Shown piece by piece: positions 53,222 to 64,000 of a stretch of DNA of 64,000 bases. Where the stretch lies: positions 620,001 through 684,000 of the forward strand of contig JAYKXP010000005.1 in the NCBI GenBank assembly GCA_037176845.1. Direction: 5' to 3'. The notes under the pieces were generated by a model that did not search any database, had not been told where the DNA came from, and saw nothing but the letters and a program-made list of their open reading frames with translations. A program made the translations under genes and the position numbers. Within the stretch, counting starts at the first letter, position 1. Each line of letters starts with the position of its first letter. The DNA comes from Paramarasmius palmivorus. Taxonomy: Eukaryota; Basidiomycota; Agaricomycetes; Agaricales; Marasmiaceae.

Positions 53222-56200
53222 ATGAGCCCTTCAGGATCGCGTAGCACGATCTTCGTAGTAGGTCTGGGTATGGTGGGGATTGGTGCGTCTTTATCTATGC
53301 CTGTGCTCTTAACGCTCATCTCGAGAGCCAGCTTTCATTGAGAAGTTGTTGGGTCTGGACGAGGCGAAACGATATCGCATTGTTACCTGTGGTGAAGAGG
53401 ACCATCGTGAGTAGTTCGATAACACCTGTGACTGTATTCCTCACAGAATCCCGTTTGCAGTTGCGTACAACCGTGTCGCGTTAACTGAGTACTTTCAACA
53501 TCGCAGCGTAGAGAAACTCTACTTGAACCCAGGTAGATCCCACATATCCACTTCCTTTGGATTCCATTGACACCCTTATGTCTCTAGTGGAGTGGTACTC
53601 TCAGCAAGATCCAGAAAGCTTCGAATTTCACATCGGAGAGACCTGCACACGAATAAACATTGACTCACACACCATTGTTACCAACAAAGGCCGCGAGTTT
53701 TCCTATGACTATTGTGTCGTTGCATCCGGATCCAATGCATCATTACCATCTTACGCAAACCTCTCAGTGGGCGGAGTGTTCGTCTATCGGAACATTAGCG
53801 ATATTAATGACCTTCTCAAATTTGCGAGTACAAGAACCTCCAAGCCATTGCGAGTAAGTAGTTTTACTTGTCCGCCTTCAAGTTCTAAAGTTTGGCATAG
53901 GCAACGGTCATAGGCGGCGGACTTTTGGGGCTAGAGGCAGCGAAAGCTGTATTCGAACTCGATACAGTCGACCAAGTTTCAATAATCATACGCTCTGGCT
54001 ATCCACTCTCTCGACAACTGGACAGTGGTGGCGGTGAAATCGTGCTAAGGCGCATTCGGGAGATGGGGGTTTCAGTCTTGACGCACACATCGGTCAGATC
54101 CATACGTGTAGGGGATACTGGGCAATGCCTAGGTTTGGAACTTCAAAACGACCAGTTTTTAGAATGTGATGTGGTCGTCTTTGCCATCGGTATCACGCCG
54201 CGAGACGAACTTGCAAGGACGTCCGGGATCGAATGCGTCGACAAGGGGGGTATTATCGTGGACGATGCCCTTGCAACCAGTGCAAAGGATGTATACGCTA
54301 TAGGGGAATGCGCTTCCTGGAACGGGAATACTTATGGTGCGTGCTCTCGGCATTTCTGACTGTCTGCTACTCACACTCCTCACAGGACTGATTGCACCTG
54401 GCATTGAAATGGCCGACATACTTTCGTTCAATCTGACTCAAGAAGCTACCAGTGTTGGGTCCTTCAAACCTCGAAGAATGGTATCTTGCGATCCTTACCG
54501 GTGTCCCCACATAATACTGACAGTTCGATTACGTTTAGAACAACCCTGATCTCTCCACAAAACTGAAGCTGATGGGGGTTGACGTTGCATCATTCGGCGA
54601 TTTCTTCGCAGAGCAGCGCCAGCTCGCACAGAGTACGGCCGAATGTTTCCTTTTGAGATATCAATTACTTATGAAGTACACAGTACAAATCCCAAAGTCT
54701 TCTACTGCAAAAAAGGAATCAATATGGTCAACAGTTCCGATAGAAGTGCAGTCGAACGCCAGCGAAAAGGTCAAAGATGCCTCAGCGCCGAAGAAACGAC
54801 ATCATCGTGAAGGGGCCGTTACCTCCTCTAGTAATGCCCAATATGAGACTGTTACATATCGGGACCCTTTCGCCGGTGTGTACAAGAAGTGCGTCTTGAA
54901 TACAATTTCTTCCTTGTTTGTACTTACATACGTTCTACGCGCTACAGGTATATTTTTAGTGCGGATGGAAAACATCTTATTGGTGGAATGATGGTCGGCG
55001 ATACCTCCGACTATGTGAAGTTGGTAGCAATTGTGAAGAAGAAGGTGAGACTGGTGCACATGCATTACCTCCGTCCCTGTCCTATATTAAGCACTTCCTC
55101 GTAGAAACCCTTGGATATACCTCCGTCGCAGTTTATTATTGGTGCAAGCAAAGGAAAAGAAGATGACGGTGCTGATCTTGATGATGACACTACAGTGTGC
55201 AGTTGTCATGTCAGTTGCATTTTCGTGCTTAGCTCCATAATATTGATCAGTTCCGCAGAACGTGACCAAGGGCGCCATAGCGGCGTGCGTTCGGGAGGCC
55301 AACGACGGTGCTGTGACCATCGACACTATCAAGAAGAGTACGAAAGCTGGTACGGGTTGTGGAGGGTGTATTCCCCTTGTCACCAATATCCTCAAGGCGG
55401 AGCTAAAGAAAACTGGACATGCCCTATCCAACAACCTATGTCCTCACTTCCCGCGACCGAGAAGAGATATTTTTGACATAGTTCGTGTCCGAAAATTGAA
55501 AACGTTTGATGAAGTGCTTGCTGTTGCTGGGACTGGGGAAGGTTTGGGCTGCGAAGTATGTCGGCCTGCCGTCGCTAGCATCTTGTCGTCCCTGTGGAAC
55601 GAGCACGTCATGAAACCTGTTCACCATCAAAACCAAGACACAAATGACAAGTTCCTCGCAAACATACAACGGAATGGTGGGTGACTGCCTTATTCTTGGT
55701 CATCTATGTGCCAACGTTATACCAGGGACCTTCTCCGTCGTACCTCGAGTTGCGGGAGGGGAGATCACCCCAGAAAAGTTGATCGCATTGGGAACCGTAG
55801 CGAGGAAATGTAAGTGAGCTCATCAGCCACGCACAATAAGCACTGCTAACGACACAATAGACAACCTGTATACAAAGATCACTGGTGGTCAACGTATTGA
55901 CTTATTTGGGGCCCAGAAACCTGACCTACCTTTGATATGGGGTGAGCTGATCGAAGCGGGATTTGAGAGTGGGCATGCTTATGGTAAGCCGGGTGTTTAT
56001 CCCTAACCTCGTTGATTCGTTGAACGTCCTTTTATACTGCAGGTAAATCTCTTCGCACGGTAAAATCATGCGTTGGTACCACTTGGTCAGTCTCTTATCG
56101 CGAACAGGTACCTTTAAATACACTGATACGACAGTCCCACAGGTGTAGATATGGGATAGGTGACTCAGTCGGAAGTGAGTTCCCTGTCAAGATTCTTTAG

Positions 56201-57624
56201 GCTTCGACGAATGTAATGCGATATCTTCTCAAGTGGCTATTCAGCTTGAAGAACGATACAAGGGTGTTCGCTCCCCTCATAAGATCAAAGGGGGAGTTAG
56301 TGGATGTGTACGAGAATGCGCAGAAGCACAGAGCAAAGACTTCGGGCTTATCGCGACAGATAAGGGCTGGAATGGTACGTCACGCTCTGATCTATCCTAT
56401 TAATTTTCACAATTCTTCTTCAGTTTTTGTGTGCGGGAACGGTGGTGCTAACCCCCGGCATGCGACCCTACTTGCTTCAGATGTACCGCCAACCAAAGTT
56501 GTAAAAATACTTGACAGGTAATTACATCTTCTATGTCATTTGGCGCCTACTCATTTTTTCTCAGATTCTTGATGTACTATATCCGAACCGCAGACAAACT
56601 GACTCGCACGGCACGATGGCTGGAAGAAATGGATGGCGGAATTGAGAAACTCAAGAAGGTTATTATCGAGGACGAGCTAGGTATCTGCGCTGAACTAGAA
56701 GCCGATATGAATGCTCTAGTCGGCTCGTACTTCGATGAATGGAAAGCCATTCTGGAGGACCCCGAAGGACAAAAACGGTTCAGACAATTCGTCAATACAG
56801 TAAGTGCCTTTCGTCTAAGCTGAGCTATTCTGACTGTGTGCTAGGATGAACGACGGGATCAAATCGAATTAATCGAGCAACGGGGTCAGCAAAGACCCGC
56901 AGACTGGCCGAAAACGCTTCCCGCTGTAGCCTTGAAGACGGATAGCATCACCAGCCCTAAGAGTACATGGAGCTGGAAGAAGATGGCCAGTGTCCTTGAC
57001 TTGGCCACGACTGATGCTGGTGTTTCGTATGTTATGTGCTGTCCCATTGCTGCACATTTTGACTCGCTTTTGTGTTATACAGATCTGTCGCTGTAAAATA
57101 TGGAGACAGTCAGCTAGCAATATTCCATGTACCGGCCAGGGGATATTACGCCACACAACAGGTAAGCAGGCCACCGAGACACCGCGTCGCTGCTTCTCAA
57201 TAGCACGCAGATGTGCCCGCATAAACGCGCCTTCATTCTCGAACACGGCATTGTTGGTAACGATCCGAAGAGCGGCGAACTATACGTATCGTGTATGTGT
57301 AAAAGTCCTGTTTGTGGCCGCGTCCACTCATCTTAAACATATCTAGGCCCTATGCACAAGAAGAATTTTGGGCTTACTTCTGGTGCTTGTCTTAACGACG
57401 AGGCATACAATATATTGACCTTCGACGCAAAATCAGAAGGCCAGGAGATCTACGTGCTACTCCCGCAAGAGTCGGAGCTTGATCAAGTAATCGGAACAAG
57501 CAAGTGGATGATCAAGCAAGCGACTGCGCAGGTTCTCAATAGAGGTGGAGAAAGCATTGAGGTTGTAGGACCTCCATCAGGCGATGGAGCAGGAGGTTGC
57601 AATGGGGGTACTATAGAATGGTAA
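53222..57624 (+). CDS. nir1: Nitrite reductase [NAD(P)H]
   Basis: Twenty-one exons, traced from 53222 with phases agreeing throughout, give 1115 residues, normal for fungal NiR. The N-terminal FAD/NAD(P)H part has VVGLGMVGI and VIGGGLLGLEAAKA. The [2Fe-2S] BFD-like domain carries CSCH and GTGCGGC. The siroheme/4Fe-4S domain has TTWCRYG and, after GGVSG, CVREC. A C-terminal Rieske-type module has CPHKRAF and CPMHKKNF. The enzyme reduces nitrite to ammonium with six electrons from NAD(P)H in the cytosol, the second step of nitrate assimilation. Exon boundaries near 55676 and 56233 were chosen to keep conserved motifs. Gene order nrt2-nir1-nar1 supports co-regulation. Confidence 0.94.
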
Positions 57625-58233
57625 AAAAAAATGTCAATAGTTACGTATTGGTTTCGGGTCGCTCAACGGCGTCTGAGATGACCAAGCGAATTCTCACGCC
57701 CAAAGCTCTTTCTTTGACCACCGTGACTTCGATCGGTCCCAATTTCTTCAGCGCTCAGCACTCCTGATGCTGCAAAGAAATTGATATCATTCCTGAAACA
57801 CGGCCACTTCAAGGATATCTGTCTATCTTTAGGAATGCATATGGTCATTGCTCTTCGACTCTCGGCACCTCTATACATGTACTACCGCCCTTAACAGCCT
57901 TTAACCCGTGCCAGTCTTGCCTTTCCCCATCTCTCAAGTGGCTCCCAGGAATTCTTTGTTCCTTTGACCTATCTCCATCTTGGGGCGAATTGCATTCATA
58001 TCCGGTGCTAGATAGGAAGAAGTACGGAAGCTCCCAGAGTCTAGAGATAAGGAGAAGCTTGTGTCGACCCTACCCGTCTGCAATCATTATCCAATTGAAA
58101 TTGTGCCGTTATAGGTCTATTCTTATCGGTAACTCTAACTAGTCCAAGTTTCGGGGTATTGTCATGTATGAACACGAATTATCCTTTCTATTCCCTCTCC
58201 TCTCTTGGATCCCATCGAAAGCTAGGGGAAAAA
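57625..58233 (+). promoter_or_regulatory. nir1-nar1 spacer with GATA sites
   Basis: 609 bp without a gene, containing the nir1 3' end and the nar1 promoter. GATAAG is at 58046-58051 and CTTATC at 58122-58127, about 75 bp apart and roughly 110-190 bp before the nar1 start, consistent with nitrogen-regulator control. Confidence 0.45.
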
Positions 58234-61200
58234 ATGATGGACCAAGTTTGCCCTCCTCTTCCTCAACATTTTCCCAGTCTTCCCAAAAATGTCGCGCCGA
58301 CTCAAGCTGCACCTGCGGTATGATTGCCAGCCCTCAGAAAATTCCGTAGTAGCTCATGTTCTGCCTAGGATGCCCAAACACCAGATTTTTGGGTGAATCG
58401 CAATCCGGACCTCATCAGACTGACTGGAAAACATCCTTTTAACTGTGAATCCCGACTATCGAAACTCTATGATGCTGTAAGTCCCAACCACCGCGCCGAC
58501 AAAGCTCGCTCATCGCGACCAGGGTTTCCTTACACCTGCACATCTCCATTTCGTCAGAAATCACGGCGCCGTTCCCCAAGTAGACCAAGAGACTCTCAAC
58601 AATTGGAAGATACGTATATATGGGTTGGTTCGAGAGGAATTCTCGCTCTCGATATCCGACCTTAAGTCTCTCTTCCCGGTCGTTACTCTTCCAGTTACAC
58701 TGGTTTGTGCGGGGAACCGACGGAAGGAACAGAATGTCGTGAGGAAAAGCCTTGGATTTAACTGGGGCTCTGGCGGTGGTGCGTATAGTATAATATCTTG
58801 GGGGCTGAGTATTGGCTAAATACTCACCGGTTTACAGTCTCAACGGCGTTGTGGACAGGTGTTTATCTGTCGGATGTGCTTGAATACGTCGGTGCGGATC
58901 GGCGTCGGGCCAAACATGTTGTCTTCGAAGGCAGTGACTCTCTTCCAAATGGTCCGTATGGAACCTCTCAGCGCTTTAGTTGGGCTTCAGATAAGGAACG
59001 GGGCATGGTTATCGGTAAGATATCATGAAACATGCCCTCTTGAGAGGCTAATCAACAATACCTCGCAGCCTGGGCTATGAATGGACTCCCCCTCGAACCC
59101 GATCACGGATTTCCTGTCAGAGTTATCATTCCTGGCCAGATAGGCGGTCGTTCAGTCAAGGCATGTTCTGGGAAATCTCAGCCAGACTGTCGCTGATCAG
59201 TTCTATTCAGTGGCTCAGAAGTATTGAAGTCTCGTCAGAAGAAAGTAAACATCATGTCAGTAAATTCTCACTGGGAATACACCATATGCTCAGCGGTTGG
59301 ATGCTACCCAGCTTCATTACTTTGTAAGTGCGCTGCCTTGCAATATGCTTCATGACAGTTCTGAAAGTTGAAAATCCTCCTAATCCTCCTAGGACAATCG
59401 CATTCTTCCGATTCAATTATCACCGGAACAAGCTCGGATTGAAAAGCAGTGGTGGTATGATTCTCGATACCTCATCAAGTAAGTTCTGTACTTGTGTCAG
59501 TGTACCCAGATTAAAATTTCTCTTTAGTGAACTGAGCGTCAATAGGTCAGTTGAATTGTGTTAGCGCGTACTGAACGAATTTTTATTCCAACACGCTAGC
59601 GCGGTCGTGAAGCCAGACCATGCTGAGGAGCTCCGAGTGTCGACTACCGAAGGCTTGTATGAAATTCGCGGTTATGCGTACTCTGGGGGAGGTAGGCGGG
59701 TCACACGCGTCGAAGTCTCGTTCGACGATGGTCGGAACTGGTCCTTATCTGACATGTAAGTCGAGTGCATATATTCGAGAACATATCATCGATACTTCAA
59801 AATAGTGCCTATCCCGAAGACGACTACCGTAAGTTTGCACATCAGGACGAGGTATACGGAACCCTTGATTTAACCGACCGTGATACAAGCTTGTCCGTTC
59901 ATTATGCAGTTCCTTATAGCCTTGCCTTACGTTTCGTTGGTAGTTGCTGGTGCTTTTGGAAATTCAATGCACCCTTCCAAACACTCCTGGACTCTGGCTG
60001 CATCACCGTGCGTGCAATGGACGAAAGTGGTAACATGCAACCTCGGGATATGTACACCAATGCCACTTCGATGCTGAACAATTGGTGAGCACTTGCGTTC
60101 CCTTCATTGAACCCAGGCTGATGATGGAACAGGTGGTTCCGGGTCGCCATAGTAAAGTGTGCCGACGATACAGGATGCACTGTACTACGATTCGAGCACC
60201 CAGCTCCTGTGGGTATGACAAGCCCTGGTTGGATGGAGGTCAGTATGCCCATCGCTCGCCAAGATTCCTTTGCTGAGTTCTCCAAAGCGCTTCAAAGAGC
60301 AATCGCTTGATGTACTGCAACCCGAATTTTCACCTGTTCAAGCGCAAAATTCGCAAGCCCCAGCAAGCGTTTCCACACCCACTGTTTCTGTCAAGTGGAT
60401 CAAACAAGGCGTCAACCGAATAATAAGCATGGAAGAATTTGAGCAGGGCGCCGAATCTAGATGTTGGTTTAATGTAAGCAAAATCCAAAATGAGAATAGC
60501 TGCACATCCCAAACGAAATTGGTTCAGATCTCCGGGGAGGTATATGACGCCACTGAATACCTGAAAGAACACCCTGGCGGCGAAGATTCTATTTTGCTCA
60601 TGAAAGGGGAAGACGCTACAGAGGACTTCATGGTATGGAAAGATTGGAACTATGGATCAATGAATTAATCATGTAACAACAGGCTATTCATTCCACCGAC
60701 GCCAAGGAAAGACTCCGCCAGTATCATATTGGCACACTTGAACAACAGAAAGCAGATCTTACTGGTTTGTCTCGACAAACGCCAGTTGAGGTTGTGAAAG
60801 CGCCGCCAAAGGTCACCGAAGACTTGTCGACAGCGTTCTTGCACCCGAAGAAATGGAAGACCTTAAGATTAACTGAAATTATACCAGCCAATTACAACAC
60901 TTTCACCTTCCGGTTCGCCCTTGATCATCCTGAACAGCATCTCGGATTGCCATCTGGTCAGCACGTCTTCATGCGAATGAAGAGCCGGAAAATGGGCAGT
61001 GTCGTTCAACGCGCGTACACGCCTGTTTCACCCTTTGATGAGAAAGGAAAGATCGACTTCTTGATTAAGTACGTAACGGGCTGTCGCAAGAAGATTTTGC
61101 TGAACCTTTTGAACAGAGTATACTACCCTACTCGACAGTTCCCTCAAGGTGGGAGAATGACTATGTCTCTTCATGATCTGGTTGTCGGGGACACTGTTGA

Positions 61201-61746
61201 AGTGAAAGGGCCATTTGGTTCTTTCATCTGGAAAGGTAACTCGACGGCGTTGTACAAGGGTGTGAGCCGAGTAATCAGAGAGGTCGGAATGGTCTGCGGT
61301 GGAAGCGGTAAACCTTCCGTCTCATACTTTCGAGAAAACTGTTATTCAAAACCTTTCTGATATTAGGCATAACACCTATCTTCCAGGTTCTGACGTCCAT
61401 CATGGACGAGGGAATAAAGAGGAATGTCGAAATCCGGGTATGGTTGGTCTACGCCAATCAAACAGAAGAAGACATTCTGTGCAGAGAACAGTTGGAATCC
61501 TTCGTCTCGCGGGCACCTAAGCACTTCAGGTTGTATTACACCCTCAGCACGATTTCCGGTATCTCAAGGGACTGGCAGTTTGGAAAGGGTAAAGTTGACG
61601 AAGTGATGCTACGGAAGCACCTGCCATCCCCTTCACAAGAGGGTATCGTACTTGCCTGTGGTCCAGAGGCTATGATAGAAAGAACCGTGAAACCATGCCT
61701 ACGGAAAATAGGATGGGACATAGACACTGCGTTGGTTGTGTTTTAG
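58234..61746 (+). CDS. nar1: Nitrate reductase [NAD(P)H]
   Basis: Seventeen exons give 895 residues in frame: 58234-58317, 58369-58476, 58523-58778, 58838-59014, 59069-59160, 59211-59255, 59294-59323, 59393-59478, 59528-59545, 59600-59755, 59806-59892, 59944-60084, 60133-60238, 60288-60632, 60683-61068, 61117-61307 and 61367-61746. Domains in order are molybdopterin ([12 protein letters not shown] with the Mo-ligand Cys; [11 protein letters not shown]), dimerisation, cytochrome b5 (EHPGG and the second heme His in AIHS), FAD (RAYTPVS) and NADH (CGGSGITP, CGPEAM). It reduces nitrate to nitrite in the cytosol. Intron 59161-59210 is GC-AG. One exon is only 18 nt. Confidence 0.95.
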
Positions 61747-61832
61747 ATACTCGAAAATGCCAATACCCTCGGGCCTCTTTGTTAGCCCACGGAATTTCTC
61801 GAAGCGGGTGCTCGATGTCTATCTATCTCTAC

Positions 61833-64000
61833 CTAAGTAGTTATTGCGGCAAACATAGGCCAATCGGGACTCTGTCTGCACATCTCCTTGAAAATTCCCC
61901 CGGATCTTAGCAGAAGTTCACGTGGACTCCCAAACTCAGCGACCCGACCACCTTCCCCGCTGTCGTTCAGTACCAAGATTCTATCGTAGTCAATGATTGT
62001 CTTGAGTCGATGAGCAATTGTTATTACGATGGCACCAGATAGTTCTTCTCGAATTGTCCGTTGAATCTAGAGGACCAATCAGTCAGCGTGGCTCTGAACG
62101 ATACGTATCATAAAGCCTACATTTTCATCTAGTTCATTGTCAATTTGGGAGGTGGCTTCATCCATGATGATGATGTTTGTTCTTCTGAGAATGGCTCTCG
62201 CAAGAGCTACAAGTTGTCTCTCTCCGCCACTCAAGGAACCCTGACTGACAGGAAGGTCAAGCAGAGTACGGTCATCAACGCCTTTGTGGTTCAGGACCGC
62301 TGCTAGATGGCACCGCCGCATCACGTCCAGACAGACCTCATCGCTATTTTCGCCGAGAGGATCAATGTTGGTCCGAATTGTTCCTGAGAAGAGCGAAACG
62401 TCTTGGCTGACAATTGTCTATAACAAGGTCAACGAGAGCACGAATGCAGAGTTCATGACCTACAATTCTTGTACGCAAGTCCTCTAATCCAATGGTTGAG
62501 ATGTCAATACCGTCAATACTGGATTCATATCAGAGCGGCCTATATTCAGTATATACAGGACTTACTATATTTTTCCAGCCGATGGCTCTATCATTCGAAG
62601 AAGGGATAGGGCCAAAGTCGATTTTCCAGATCCAGTGCGTCCAACCTAGAGACGGAATGCTTCATAATCTTAATGAAAGGAAACCCTGTAAGGGGACTCA
62701 CAACTCCAACCTTTTCACGTGGCTCAACGGCGAAGCTCACGTCGTGAAGGACTGTTGGTAAGTGGGGGGCATATCGGACACTTAGTTTGTCCACAACGAG
62801 TTGACCAGAACTAGATGGCCAATAAGCGGGTGGGCGCTTATCATCAATAATCGCGGGCGCCTCCTGAGGTACGTCAAGGTATTCCACAACTCGTTCAACG
62901 CTATTGAAATCCAGCTCTAGTTGTGCGGCGACCCTAAGCAGTCTTGTGAGCGACAGACCGATATATAACACAAGACAAGCGTACCGGACCAGCTGACGAC
63001 TGGCTTCGGCGAATATGCCTGCTTGAACAATGACAATGGCAGTTGCTCCGCTCTTAATTCCCATCCACAGAGAGAAAATGGTAGTCGCATAAACGACGAC
63101 AGAGCCCAGACCTGTAAAACGCAGATGAACGGAGTTTCTTAGAACAGGGAAATGATAGTACAATCGTATCTCCATCGCAGCCAGCAATTGACTAGCCACT
63201 ATGAATAGTCGAACTTTATCAGTATCTTTGTCAGTATGGAACTCATGAAGCCCACGCACGTAAACATGATCGAAGGATTGGAACTTGTCCACCTAGCCAG
63301 GACTGGAATAAGCATGGGATACTAGCATTTATTCAATGTCGCATTGCCCACCTTGTTGTAAAATGCATCTTGGTACCGACTCTCCATACCGAATGCCCGG
63401 ACATGTGTAAGTCCACGTAACAACTCGTCGAAACCAGCGAACGCCGGAGAGAGGGATATTGACTCCAGTCGTCTCAGGTCTCTCGAGGCCTGGATATACG
63501 GCGGTGCCAGTCGAATATAAAGCCATGCGATGAAGAGACTGATCGGCGCAAATACCGGTATGACCTGACAGCAACGTGTGAGATCCAAATGTGCTGACGG
63601 AACGCAACCAACGTACCACCAAGATGACCAAGAATGAGGCAATGAAATTCAACACACCGGACAAGCATGAGCGTGCAGAGTTTTGAAGTGCACCATCAAT
63701 TGTGTTGATATCGGTTGTGAACCTATTCAATATTCTTCCAATCGGCGTAATGTCAAAGAAACGAGCAGGAGCCCGGATTAGCCGTTTCAGGAGTGCAGCG
63801 AAGAGTGTACGAGACGCAACGAGACTCGCGTAGTAACCCAGCGCAATATAGAACAATACGGTGGTCGCTCCCGCCAAAGATATCAAGAAGTAAACGAAAA
63901 GCCAAGGTCTAACGTTGACGTCTGGAGAAGGAAAGTTCTCCCAGGGATATTTGATGGACGCGGTTGTGAAGGCTTGGAATACTGTATGATAGCCTTTCTG
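61833..64000 (-). CDS. ABC transporter, ABCC/MRP type, C-terminal half (5' end outside window)
   Basis: The gene runs on the minus strand from beyond 64000 to the stop at 61833-61835. The visible second transmembrane domain contains the ABCC landmark PARFFDITPIGRILNRFTTD. It is followed by the second nucleotide-binding domain: Walker A GRTGSGKST (interrupted upstream by an intron at about 62645-62690), signature LSGGERQLVALARAI, Walker B NIIIMDEATS and H-loop ITIAHRLKTI. The protein ends CRQSPDWPMFAAITT. ABCC proteins are full-length ATP-driven exporters of conjugates, drugs or peptides at the vacuole or plasma membrane. The substrate cannot be inferred. It converges with nar1, with only about 85 bp between stops. 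Several introns interrupt it. Confidence 0.88.

Noticed and set aside
53222..61746. Reading nir1 and nar1 as one operon-like transcript
   Set aside because: They are separated by 609 bp with their own GATA sites, and the intron-rich structure is eukaryotic; separate promoters are expected.

Overview
This window looks like genomic DNA of a mushroom-forming fungus (Agaricomycetes). Genes on both strands are split by many short (about 45-65 nt) GT-AG introns, the housekeeping genes are fungal in type, and the right third carries the fungal nitrate assimilation cluster (transporter, nitrite reductase, nitrate reductase). The middle is filled by an expanded F-box-like protein family of the kind that is very numerous in mushroom genomes. 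All exon structures were worked out by eye from reading frame, splice signals and family conservation. No database search was run.

Left flank (1-6.1 kb): the 3' end of one alkaline ceramidase gene, a complete tandem paralogue of it, mitochondrial elongation factor Ts (tsf1), the H/ACA snoRNP assembly factor NAF1, and a short-chain dehydrogenase.

Middle (6.4-49.7 kb): a paralogue array. It holds twelve F-box-like genes or pseudogenes plus one small relic, called F1 to F12 here. They share a CxxC start, a coiled coil, an F-box-like core, a long leucine-rich C-terminal region and a 5' leader intron. Interspersed are four members (X1 to X4) of a second, multi-exon family that I do not recognise. 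Its full-length members end in a region resembling a PX domain. F5-F4, F7-F8 and F9-F10 are three copies of the same two-gene cassette, one on the minus strand and two on the plus strand. F3 and F10 carry frameshifts, F8 is cut off at a duplication breakpoint, and F9 looks like a mosaic of two subtypes. Two ordinary genes, riboflavin synthase (RIB5) and a low-complexity coiled-coil protein, sit near the centre. Pieces of their flanks or 3' halves have been copied elsewhere in the array. A 253-bp terminal-inverted-repeat element (MITE-like) lies just upstream of F7.

Right flank (49.7-64 kb): a small unidentified two-exon gene, then the divergent pair nrt2 (minus) and nir1 (plus) around a 970-bp intergenic region with several GATAAG sites, then nar1 (plus). 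These three take up nitrate and reduce it via nitrite to ammonium. The window ends inside an ABC transporter of the ABCC/MRP type.
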